Positions 46,082 to 55,100 of a DNA stretch of 64,000 nt are shown here, one piece after another (within the stretch, counting starts at the first letter, position 1; every line of letters begins with the position of its first letter). Made by a program: the position numbers and the translations under genes. The notes beneath the pieces are model-generated. The model saw nothing but the letters and a program-made list of their open reading frames with translations, was not told the origin of the DNA and did no database searches. This DNA is from Enhygromyxa salina (lineage in GTDB: Bacteria > Myxococcota_A > Polyangia > Nannocystales > Nannocystaceae): the NCBI RefSeq assembly GCF_002994635.1, contig NZ_PVNL01000138.1, forward strand, positions 186,001 to 250,000, written 5' to 3'.

Positions 46082-46804
46082 ATGCAGACCACCCCACACG
46101 GCTGGAAGATCATCGACGCCGACCGCGGCGTCCTCGTGCTCACCTATGAGTTTGGCGCGGGCGCGACCTCCAACTGCTTCGTCGCCAAGCTCGCGAGCGG
46201 CGGCCTGTTGGTGATCAGCCCGCCGCCCAGGGTCTCGGCCGAGCAGCTCGAGGATCTCGCGAGCTTCGGCGAGGTCGAGGCGATCGCCACGAACAACGGC
46301 CACCACCACATGGGCCTCGGCCGCTGGCGCGAGCTGTTCCCCCAGGCTCGGTTTTTTGCGGCCCCGGGCGCGGCCGAGCGGATCGCCAAGAAGTCCAAGA
46401 ACGCTGGCGAGCTCGAGCCACTGTCCGCGCTGCAGCCGCTGCTGGGCGACGACCTCGCGCTGATCGAGTCGCCAGCGAGCAAGTGCGGCGAGACCTGGGC
46501 GCGCGTGAAGGTCGACGGCGGCTACGTTTGGTACGCGTCGGACATCCTCGCCAACATCGGCGACCTGCCGGCGAAATTCCTGATTCGGATGGCGTTCACG
46601 CTGACCAAGAGCGCGCCGGGGTACCGCGTGTTTCACCTCGCGCACATGGTCATCGCCAAGGACAAGCGAGCGGTGCTGCGCGCGATGCTCGATGATATTC
46701 GCAAGCACCCGCCCACCGTGATGGTGCCGGCCCACGGGGAGATCTTGGACGCGCCCTCGACGGCCCACGACACCGAGCAGCTGCTGGTCGCCGAGACCGG
46801 CTAA
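46082..46804 (+). CDS. Metallo-beta-lactamase-fold-like protein
   Basis: 240 residues. The pattern LLVISPPP, NNGHHHMG (HHH in place of the usual HxHxDH) and VPAHGEIL resembles the MBL fold seen in DUF4336-type proteins, with an altered metal site. ASDILANIGDLPAKFLIR looks like a distinct lid. The function is unclear: a hydrolase with one weakened zinc site, or a degenerate member. It is soluble, with no signal peptide. Its stop overlaps that of the convergent Gly-Asp lipoprotein by three bases. Confidence 0.6.
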   Translation: MQTTPHGWKIIDADRGVLVLTYEFGAGATSNCFVAKLASGGLLVISPPPRVSAEQLEDLASFGEVEAIATNNGHHHMGLGRWRELFPQARFFAAPGAAERIAKKSKNAGELEPLSALQPLLGDDLALIESPASKCGETWARVKVDGGYVWYASDILANIGDLPAKFLIRMAFTLTKSAPGYRVFHLAHMVIAKDKRAVLRAMLDDIRKHPPTVMVPAHGEILDAPSTAHDTEQLLVAETG

Positions 46805-48348
46805 AAAGTGAGCACTTGGCCCTGGATCTGCGAGACCATGTCGACGGTCCCCGACCAGACCACGGCCAGGCGGTTGCCCACGCTCGAGAGGCTGACGGTG
46901 TCGGGCACAGGCACGTCCCCCCACGGTGCCTCGTCGTCGAGCTCGGGCAGCATGGGTTGGTTGGGGCCGATGTAGCGGCGCAGGCGGACGCGCTCCTGGG
47001 CCCGGTCCGACCACGCAAACGCGAAGCTGCCGTCCGACAGCGCGGCGACGTCGCCGTAGGAAGCGAGCGCCAGGTTGTCCTGCAGATCCCACTGCTGGCC
47101 GACCACCGCGAAGTCCTCGTCGAGCAGGCGCGCGCGCGCGGTGATGTTGTCGATGTCGAGGCGGACCCAGAACACCGCCGTGCGACCGTCTTCGGCGACC
47201 GCGACCTGCGGGTTGAGATAGTACTCGGTGGCGGTCGAGACGATGACGGGGGCTGGGTCGATCCAGCCGGCGTCGAACCGACGCACGGCGACCGAGCAGG
47301 TCGAGTCGTTCATGATCGGGCAGCGGATCCAGGCGAGCACCACCATGCCCGCGCTGTTGCGGCCCAGGACTGGCTGCCGGGCGTGGTAGGTGTTGGGCTC
47401 GGTCTCGGGCATGAACGGCATGATGTCGATCCACGTGCCACCGCCGACGTCGTAGTCCCACCGCCGCACGAGCACCTGGTTGTCTTGCAGCCAGGTGATC
47501 GTCACCCGGCTGTCATCGAGGCTCAGGTCGCCCACGCTGACGCTCTTGTTGAGGGCGTTGACCCGCGACTGGCTCACGGGGTCGACGGGTCCCCGCTGAA
47601 TCAAGAACAGGTCCGGCGACATGCTCATGGGGTCGACGCCAGGCTCGAGCGCGTGGATCGGGTGGTCCATGTCGACCCCCGCGACCAGGCGGAGCGGGTC
47701 GCTGGCGCTGTACATGACCGTGTCGCTGAGGCTCACGCTGGCGCCGCTTGGCTGTCCGTCCTCGTTGAACCATCGCGCGCGCGCCAGCATCGGACCGGTG
47801 TAGGTCACCGCGAAGCTGGTGTCGGCGAACATCGCAACCTGCGGGTGCTTGGCCCCGGTGCCCTCGAAGTCATCGAGCTCGCTCAACAGCGGGCTGTGCT
47901 CACAAAATTGACAGGGACCCCCACAGTCGACGTCCAGCTCGTCGCCGTTGTGGACCAGGTCATCGCAGGTTGGGGCCAGGCAGAGCCCGTCACCGCACAC
48001 CTGCGACGCGCAGTCGCTCGGCTCGACGCAGGCCAGGCCGTCTGCGCAGGGGCTGCACACGCCGCCGCAGTCGACATCGGACTCGCCGGGATCGAGCACG
48101 CCGTTGTCGCAGTTGCCGGCGTCGCCGTCGCCATCGCCGTCCCCGTCCCCGTCGCCGTCGCCGTCCCCGTCGCCATCGCCGTCCCCGTCCCCGTCCCCGT
48201 CACCCGTGTCCGTCGCGCTCTCGCTGCCGTCTTCACCAGCGTCGATCAGGGGGTTGGGTCCGAGACAGCTCGCGCTGGACAGGGCGAGCGCCAGGGCGAG
48301 CGGCGAGCACACGCGTGCCGTGGAGACGTCGGAGACCAAAAAAGCCAT
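46801..48348 (-). CDS. Gly-Asp-stalked lipoprotein with Cys-rich and propeller-like domains
   Basis: 515 residues from ATG 48348. The lipobox is SSASC. The Gly-Asp stalk (residues about 45-75) precedes two short Cys-rich modules of the kind CxxGVLDPGESDVDCGGxCxxC and CDDLVHNGDELDVDCGGPCQFC. These resemble the Cys-rich repeats often found in myxobacterial surface proteins. The rest repeats strands with VVWSG-, FAWSDR- and FWVRLD-like features (an irregular beta-propeller). Probable surface adhesin or binding protein. TACGCT lies 7 bases before the ATG. Confidence 0.72.
   Translation of the reverse strand: MAFLVSDVSTARVCSPLALALALSSASCLGPNPLIDAGEDGSESATDTGDGDGDGDGDGDGDGDGDGDGDGDGDGDAGNCDNGVLDPGESDVDCGGVCSPCADGLACVEPSDCASQVCGDGLCLAPTCDDLVHNGDELDVDCGGPCQFCEHSPLLSELDDFEGTGAKHPQVAMFADTSFAVTYTGPMLARARWFNEDGQPSGASVSLSDTVMYSASDPLRLVAGVDMDHPIHALEPGVDPMSMSPDLFLIQRGPVDPVSQSRVNALNKSVSVGDLSLDDSRVTITWLQDNQVLVRRWDYDVGGGTWIDIMPFMPETEPNTYHARQPVLGRNSAGMVVLAWIRCPIMNDSTCSVAVRRFDAGWIDPAPVIVSTATEYYLNPQVAVAEDGRTAVFWVRLDIDNITARARLLDEDFAVVGQQWDLQDNLALASYGDVAALSDGSFAFAWSDRAQERVRLRRYIGPNQPMLPELDDEAPWGDVPVPDTVSLSSVGNRLAVVWSGTVDMVSQIQGQVLTF
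48119..48208 (-). repeat. GGCGAY/GGGGAC hexamer array
   Basis: About 15 hexamers (read on the minus strand) encoding Gly-Asp; the wobble bases vary between GGC and GGG for Gly. Confidence 0.85.
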
Positions 48349-48355
48349 GGGGCGC

Positions 48356-48361
48356 AGCGTA
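48356..48361 (-). promoter_or_regulatory. -10 element for the lipoprotein at 48348
   Basis: TACGCT on the minus strand, 7 bases before ATG 48348. Confidence 0.45.
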
Positions 48362-48560
48362 GCGTGGTTGCGGGCGCCTCGTGACGGGATCACACGCGCG
48401 GTGATCGAACACCGTCGCGCTCGGCCGACGCCGCCAGAGCTGCGCGCAACTCATGCTGTCACGGGTCCGAACACGCTGCCTGCGTGGCTGGGGGGCGCAT
48501 TCGGGTCCGTTCGGGTCGGGGCGCTGGCGCGGTCGCGCTGGCCAGTGGGATGCTATGCCC

Positions 48561-48983
48561 ATGCAACGAACGGGAAAGTGCATGTGCGGCGCGGTACGCT
48601 TCACCGCCGACGTCGCCCCAAAGATCAGCGCCTGTCACTGCGGGATGTGTCGGCAGTGGACCAGCGGGGTGTTGCTGTCGGCGATGGCCAAGGACGTCAG
48701 CTTCGAGGGCGAGGACGCGATCACCGTGTTCAGCTCGTCGAGCTGGGCCGAGCGCGGGTTCTGTTCGCGCTGCGGCTCGTCGCTGTTCTATCGGATCACC
48801 GCCGAGGGCCCGCATCACGGGGCGATGTCGATCGCGCTCGGGGTGCTCGATGAGCCCAGCGGGCTCCCGCTCGAGATGGAGTGGTTCATCGATCGCAAGC
48901 CAGATGGGTACGCGTTCGCAGGCGAGCACAAGCGGCTGACGGAGGCGGAGGCGCTCGCGCTGTTCACGGCGCCGGAGGGGTGA
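48561..48983 (+). CDS. GFA (glutathione-dependent formaldehyde-activating)-type zinc protein
   Basis: 140 residues from ATG 48561; ATG 48555 is the alternative. GATGCT six bases before 48561 favours that start. Zinc ligands of the GFA/CENP-V fold are visible: CMC (7-9), CHCGMC and CSRCGSS. Members are named for glutathione-formaldehyde chemistry, but most act on unknown small molecules. It overlaps the end of the minus-strand methylase gene by 20 bases. Confidence 0.88.
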   Translation: MQRTGKCMCGAVRFTADVAPKISACHCGMCRQWTSGVLLSAMAKDVSFEGEDAITVFSSSSWAERGFCSRCGSSLFYRITAEGPHHGAMSIALGVLDEPSGLPLEMEWFIDRKPDGYAFAGEHKRLTEAEALALFTAPEG

Positions 48984-51444
48984 TCCCGCTGCGCGCTGCG
49001 TTGAGGGCGAACAATCGCTCGATCACCTCGCGGTCGAACACCTCGCGCGGTCCGAGATACTCCGGGACCGCGACGTCCCCCCACCCGTAGGCGGCCAGGA
49101 CCGCGCGATCGACCTCGACGTGCAGCGCCCGCAGCTCGTCCAGCTGCGGCGCCCGGGCCCGCGGATCTGCCAGCGCGTTGTAGGTCTTCGTCAGGCCCAC
49201 GTTGGCCTCGATCATGTACCGCGCCCGGGCCCGCTCGAGCCGGTCCCCGGCGAGCTCGAGCTCGGCCCCGAGCACCGGAAACGCAAAGCACCCAAAGCAA
49301 TCACTGGGCGAATAGTTGATCCCAGCATTGCGCATGGTCGAGCTGAGCAACCACGCCCAGGCCGCGTGCACCCGCGACTGCAAGACCGCGAACGCAGCGC
49401 AGGAGTCGAGCGCAAACACGCATAACTTGTGCGAGAACAACCGCCGGGCCGGCTGAAACGCGAACACCAGGTGCTTGTTCACCAGCGAGGTGACCAGGCA
49501 CCTCGACAACGGCGCGAGCGCGGCGTGCAGTGAAGGGGTCGCGCGGCCGTGCTGCCACCAATAGGCCTTGCGACGACGACCATCCGCGTTGTCACCGAGC
49601 TTGTCGCGGCCAGGCTTGACCTCGCGGCGGATGATCTCGAGCAACAGCGGCCACGCGCTCGCCTGCTCCTGCGAGCGCTGCTCGAAGTCGATCGCGTAGC
49701 GGTTGACGGCCTGGGTCGGCGACGTGTTGAGCTGCTCGCCGCCAATATACGGCCGGATCCGGGCGGCGTTGCGGGGATCCTGGGCGATCAGCTGGTCGCG
49801 CTGGGCAGGCGTGAGCACGAAGCCTCGGCCGAGCACGTAGGTCCCGATGAACGCCAGCTCGGCGTTGGCCGCGAGCGTGACGGGATCCGCTCGCTCGGGG
49901 CACGGACGCAGGCGGCTGTCGATACACGCCACGTCGGCGCCGTTGAGCCGCGGCTTGATCTTGGACACCCCGCGCGCCAGGTGAACGATCGAGACCGTGA
50001 CGTTCGCGGCCCCCGGCCACTCGAGGTGCTCGACGGCGTCGTAGATCCACGCCCGATCAGCCACGAGCGCGGCGAGCCCGGTCGTGCGGGTGTCGCCTTG
50101 GCCGATCGTGTTGGTCGCGACCAGGCTGATCGTCCCGCCGCTTGCGCCCAGCAGCACGTTCGCGCGACGAAAGAAGTGGGCCGCGTAGTCGGCGTTGCCG
50201 TGCGACCCCGGGTGCTGAAGCTTGAGCCAGTCGAGGTAGGGCCGGCCCCGCTTGGCGAGGATCCCATTCTTGCCGAGGAACGGCGGGTTGCCGATGATCG
50301 CGTCGAAGCCGGTCGGTCCGATCTGGGGAAACTCCAGGCACCAGTGAAACGGCTGCGGCCCGGCGCGGTCGAGCTCCCCGAGCTCCCCGCGCTCCCCGAT
50401 GTGGTCGAGCACCCGCGCCCGGGCCTGGGCGCGCTCGCGGAGCTTGGTCGAGCACAGGAACGCCGCGATCAGGTGATCGGCGAGGACCCGCGCGGGTTCG
50501 AGATCCTGTTGGGCCTGCTGACTGGCCGCGCTCGGTGATCGCCCCGACTCGAGCTGCGCGCGGACGCTCGCGCAGCGCTCGAGCGCCCGGTCGATGATCT
50601 CCCGACCCGCGCTGGGGATTTCACCGCGATGCTCGACATTCCAGCTCAGGCGTCGCAGCTGCTCGACCTGCAGACCAATTAGCGCGTCACCGCAGCGCAG
50701 CGCGTGGTCGAAGCAATCGAACCGCAGCCCGCCCGCGCGCGTCTCGAGCCACACCGAGAGCTTGCCGAGCTCGACGGCGTCGGGATCCTCGTCGACGCCA
50801 AACAGGTTGGTCAGGGCCAGACGCAGCCCGTGATCACCAGCGCCGGTCCTGGTGACAAGCCAGCGCAGCGCAGCCAGCACAAACACGCCCGAGCCCATCG
50901 CTGGATCGCACACGCGCAGCGAGGCCGGGTCCCGGGCTCGCGCCAGCGGCTCGAGGGCGCGGCTGGCGATCTGCTCGGCGAGCTCCCGGGGCGTGTAGTG
51001 GGTGCTGGTCCGGCGTCGCTGCTCGGGCGCGCGCGTGGTCTCGTAGACCCGGCCAAGCAGCTCCACGTCGGCCTCGGCGTAGGGGCTCAGAAGCTCGAGC
51101 AGCGCCAGCACGGTCGCGTCACGGGGGGCGGCCGCGCTGAGCAGCGACAGCCGCTGTGGCCCGAACAGCCGACCACCACGACGCTCGTGCAGCTCGCGAA
51201 ACATGCCCATGAGCCGCGGCCACGCGTCGGCGCTGCGCTGGAGATCGCTGGCTTGCCGCAGGTCCGTGTGCAGTTGTTGCAGGTCGGTCCCGAGCAGAGA
51301 CCGGGCCTCGGCGAGGTACAAGAAGATCAGACGCAGAACGAGCGTGAGTCGCTGTTCATGGAGTCCCGCGGGCTCGCGCTCGGGTTGCTCACCCGCGACC
51401 CCACGCAGCAGCTCCATGGCGTCGGCGGCGGGCAGGACGGACAT
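48964..51444 (-). CDS. N6-adenine DNA methyltransferase, Eco57I/type IIG-like
   Basis: 826 residues from ATG 51444; TTG 51504 is possible, directly after the previous stop. The YTP (150-152) and DPAMGSGVF (180-188) segments form SAM motif I, and IIGNPPFLG (NPPF 386-389) is the catalytic N6-adenine motif. The long C-terminal half is likely the specificity region. The N-terminal 140 residues show no PD-ExK nuclease motif, so it may be a methylase-only enzyme or a defence system with an unrecognised partner. The upstream gene is a small secreted Cys-rich protein; no restriction subunit is adjacent. Confidence 0.85.
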   Translation of the reverse strand: MSVLPAADAMELLRGVAGEQPEREPAGLHEQRLTLVLRLIFLYLAEARSLLGTDLQQLHTDLRQASDLQRSADAWPRLMGMFRELHERRGGRLFGPQRLSLLSAAAPRDATVLALLELLSPYAEADVELLGRVYETTRAPEQRRRTSTHYTPRELAEQIASRALEPLARARDPASLRVCDPAMGSGVFVLAALRWLVTRTGAGDHGLRLALTNLFGVDEDPDAVELGKLSVWLETRAGGLRFDCFDHALRCGDALIGLQVEQLRRLSWNVEHRGEIPSAGREIIDRALERCASVRAQLESGRSPSAASQQAQQDLEPARVLADHLIAAFLCSTKLRERAQARARVLDHIGERGELGELDRAGPQPFHWCLEFPQIGPTGFDAIIGNPPFLGKNGILAKRGRPYLDWLKLQHPGSHGNADYAAHFFRRANVLLGASGGTISLVATNTIGQGDTRTTGLAALVADRAWIYDAVEHLEWPGAANVTVSIVHLARGVSKIKPRLNGADVACIDSRLRPCPERADPVTLAANAELAFIGTYVLGRGFVLTPAQRDQLIAQDPRNAARIRPYIGGEQLNTSPTQAVNRYAIDFEQRSQEQASAWPLLLEIIRREVKPGRDKLGDNADGRRRKAYWWQHGRATPSLHAALAPLSRCLVTSLVNKHLVFAFQPARRLFSHKLCVFALDSCAAFAVLQSRVHAAWAWLLSSTMRNAGINYSPSDCFGCFAFPVLGAELELAGDRLERARARYMIEANVGLTKTYNALADPRARAPQLDELRALHVEVDRAVLAAYGWGDVAVPEYLGPREVFDREVIERLFALNAARSGITPPAP

Positions 51445-51500
51445 TGCATACGTTGGCGATGATGCTGACGCGGCAGCCCCCTCGCGCTTCGCGACGCCGA

Positions 51501-51848
51501 TCAATTCACGCAGCTACAGCTGGCTTCATCCCACGCATAGCCGACGTCACAGCGAGCGATGACGTTGCAAGTGCTACCGCAGTTGCCGATCTCCGTGCAC
51601 GTCTGGCTGCACCCCTGATCGGCCTCGCAAGCCTCGCAGCGCCACTCGCAAGAGGCCACCGGGGCGTCGAGCACGGCGCTGGTCTGATCGCCGACGCGCC
51701 GCTCGGCGTGCTCGAGTTGATCGAGATAGTCAGGGTGGAGCGAGTCGCCACGCGCGGGTCCGTGGCGGTCCTGCCCGACGCTTCCACCGAGCACTGGCGC
51801 GAGCGCCAGGCCGAGTAAGAGCGTTGAGAGGGTGATGAGCTTGTACAT
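51501..51848 (-). CDS. Small secreted Cys-rich protein
   Basis: 115 residues. The signal peptide (ITLSTLLLGLALAPVLGG) is followed by a charged linker and a compact C-terminal domain of about 48 residues with 10 Cys (CEWRCEAC...CSQTC...CGSTC...CSC). The pattern suggests a disulfide knot. It is upstream of the methylase gene in the same direction, with only a couple of bases between its stop and the nearest methylase start codon, but a link in function is not evident. Confidence 0.68.
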   Translation of the reverse strand: MYKLITLSTLLLGLALAPVLGGSVGQDRHGPARGDSLHPDYLDQLEHAERRVGDQTSAVLDAPVASCEWRCEACEADQGCSQTCTEIGNCGSTCNVIARCDVGYAWDEASCSCVN

Positions 51849-51886
51849 GGGGTTCCTGGAACCGCGCGCGTCGGATCAGCCGCCCT

Positions 51887-51915
51887 ATTCTCGAAGCGTT
51901 TCGCGTGCCGATCAA
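51887..51915 (-). promoter_or_regulatory. Probable promoter for the Cys-rich protein and methylase
   Basis: On the minus strand: TTGATC (51915-51910), a 17-base spacer, GAGAAT (51892-51887), about 38 bases before the ATG at 51848. The rest of 51849-52128 holds no recognised feature. Confidence 0.45.
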
Positions 51916-52128
51916 CACTTCTCTGGCGGGGCAAAAAGCCAATCTCAAGCGCCGGCAAATGGTCTTTAGATCGAAAAAGTGGCTGTGCAGGCGCAGAAAC
52001 GGCGCGGCGGTGTCGCTCTAGGGGCGATAGCTCACGAGATCGGCCATGGAATCCAGCCAACTTTTTGTTCTTTGGGCCGATTTTCGCGCGGAAATGCCCC
52101 CCTTGACAGGGGCGCGTCGCGTACGCGG

Positions 52129-55100
52129 TCAGCCGCAGATCGGCTTGTAGGGCTGGCCAGGTAGCCAGGTCTGCCACTCTTGTTCAGTGGGGCTGCGCCC
52201 GGCGGCATAGCAACCGAGCTGGACCATGCGCGGTGGAGTCATTGGCCAGACTCGCGCGGTGCCGTCATAGCTGCCGGTCAGCAAGAAGCTGCCGTCGATG
52301 GGCATGACCATCGCCGAGACTTTCTTCTCGTGGCCGCGAAGCAGCTGATGATCATCGCGACCTTCGAGCGGCTCGGGATACCAAATGTGGACGCTGCCGT
52401 CGCCGTTGCCGGCGTACAAGCGCTTGCTGTCGGGCCCGAAGCGGACCCACTCGACGCCGTTGGAGTCGATCATCTCGAGCGCGCGAGAGTTCTCTTCGGG
52501 GTGGTCGGAGCTGCGGTCCCACAGCCGCACGGTGCCATCACGACTGCCGGTTGCGATCCACCTGCCGTCGTTGGAGAAGCTGCCGCTGTTGATGGTGTCG
52601 GTGTGCCCGCGCAGCACCAGGGTGGCCTTGGCGAGGCCCTCGCTGCTCATGGTCCAGACCCGCGCGTTGCGGTCGGCGCTGCCCGAGATCATCACGCTGC
52701 CGTCCTCTTTGAACCCGAGCGTCCAGATCTCGCGCTCGTGCGGCTTGAACCGTTGCTTGGGCTCACCGAGCGGCGCGTTGAGATCCCAGGCCATGAGCGC
52801 TCCGGTGATGTCGGCCGAGATCAGCAGGCTGTCGTCGGGCGAGATCGCCAGGCGCACGACCTCGTCGTTGTGGCCGATGAGCTCGGTCCCGGCCCAGCCG
52901 GACTCGGCCGACCACGCCCGCACGGACTTGTCGGTGCCGCACGAGAACAGCCGCGAGCCGTCCGAGCTGAACACGAGATCCATGATCTCGCCGGTGTGAC
53001 CCTCGAGCTTGGTGGCGTTCTCGCTTGGGTCGTCCTTGACGATGTCCCAGATCAGGATGTTCTGGTCCTGCCCCGCCGTGGCGGCGTAGCGACCCCCAGG
53101 CGCGAGCGCGGCCGCGTTGATCGGCTTTTGGTGGCCGACCAGCACGTCGCGCGGGAACGGGCGGCCGCTCGGCTCGAACTCCCAGAGCACGGCCTTGGCG
53201 TCGCTGCCAGCGCTGATGAAGCGCTTGCCGTCGCGGCTGATGTCGACGTCGGCGATCGTGCCCGTGTGCAGGCGGGCCGGGAAGTAGTTGCCGTTCGAGG
53301 CGTCGGTCCCCCCGCGGTAGTCCCAGACGTACGCGTTGCCGTCGATCGAGCCCGAGATCATCGAGCGGCCGTCGGCGGACAGGGCCACGGCCCCCGCGTC
53401 GCGTGTGTGACCGGGGAACTCGATGGTCTCGACCACCTGCGCGCGCTTGGCCAGGTTCCAGGCGATGACCTTGGCGTCCTTGCCCGCGGTCACGGCCCAG
53501 GTGCTGCTCGAGTCCACGCGCAGATCGTTGATGAGCTGCTGGTGGCCCTTGAAGGTGACGCCCGTGGCCGCCGGGTCCTTGGCTTGCAGCTCCCAGATCT
53601 TGAGCGTGTTGTCGCTCGACGCGGTGACGGCGAGCTTGGAGTCCGGGGTGATCGCGATCTTGTTGATCGGACCCGTGTGACCGATCAACACGACCGGGTT
53701 GCGCCACGGCGCGGACGAGGTCAGGTCCCACATGCGGGCGGTCTGGTCCTGGCCGCCGCTGATCAGCCAGCGCCCGTCGTTGCTGACGTCGACGGCGAGC
53801 ACGGGGGCCTCGTGGCCGCTCAGCGAGACCCGCTTGCCGACCCGACCATTGTCGAGCGCCCAGATCTTGACGGTCGTGTCGTCGCTGACCGTGTACGCGG
53901 CGCGGCCGTCAGCGGCGATCGCGACGTCGGTGATCACCCCTTCGTGACCCGAGATCGCGCCGGTCGGGCTGCTGGGATCGGCGGCGTGCAGATCCCAGAT
54001 GCGAGGGCGCCCGTCTTCGGTCGATGACGAGATCATCCAGCGGCCGTCCTTCGAGAAGTCGACCTTGTTGACCTTGCCCTTGTGATCACGAAGGATCCGC
54101 GTGTCGGTGCCGGGGTCGTCGGCGCGAAGATCCCACAGACGAATGGTGCGGTCCTCGGCGGCGGTGACCAGCCAGCGCCCGTCGGGCGTGGCCTGGGCCA
54201 AGATGATCGGACCCTGGTGACCGCGCAGGTGGACGGGCTGGGTCTTGCCGCTCGACAGGTTCCAGACCATCGCGTCCTTGCCCGCGGTCGCGATGGCCTT
54301 GTCGCCGTTGGGAGACAGGGCGACGGCGCTGACGGCCTTGCCGCTGCCGGCGTTGAGCTCGTCGACCAGCGCGCGGCCGCGGGTCCGGGCGAGGCTGGTT
54401 CGCAGCGCGCGATCGGGATCGGAGCCAGCCACGACCGGGGTCGCGGCGACCAGGTGCAGGGCCGCGGCGGCGATCAGCGCGGCCGTGCGCGCGTCGGTCT
54501 CGGCGGTGGCGATCGCGTCGGCGGCCGCCTTGTTGGCGATCTCGTAGATCTGGTCTTCGCCTTCGCGCAGCTCGCTGGTCTCGCCGCCGCCCTCGTCGTC
54601 GTCGCCCTTGCCAGTGGGATCTCCACCGATCAACAGCTTGGCGACGATCCCCCCGGCGGCGATCGTCCCGACGCCAGCGCCAATCACCCCGGCGATCCGG
54701 ATCAGCTTCTTGCGCTTGCGGTTCTTGCTGGCCTCGATGAACTCGCGGTGCAGCGCCGTGGGCTTGGGATCGCGGTTGCGGTTGCGCTCGTACCAGACCT
54801 CGGCCTCTTTGATGTTCTTGCCGTCGAGCAGCACGTTGTCGCTGCGACCGCTGTCGTCCCACGCGTTGGCGAGCTCGTCCCAGCGCAGGTACTCGTCGTC
54901 GGGCTCGCCGGCCTTGCGCCGCTCGGGGCGGGCCGGGACTCGTGAACCGGCGGCGCCTGGGTCGGCGCCGGGCATCGCCCCCATCGCGCCGCCAGCCAGG
55001 CTGGGCATGCCACCCGCGCCCGCGCCACCACCTCCAGGACCAAACGCGAGCGAAGGGCCGCCGCCGAGCGCCGCCCCGCCGCCGTGACCTGCCCCCAGCG

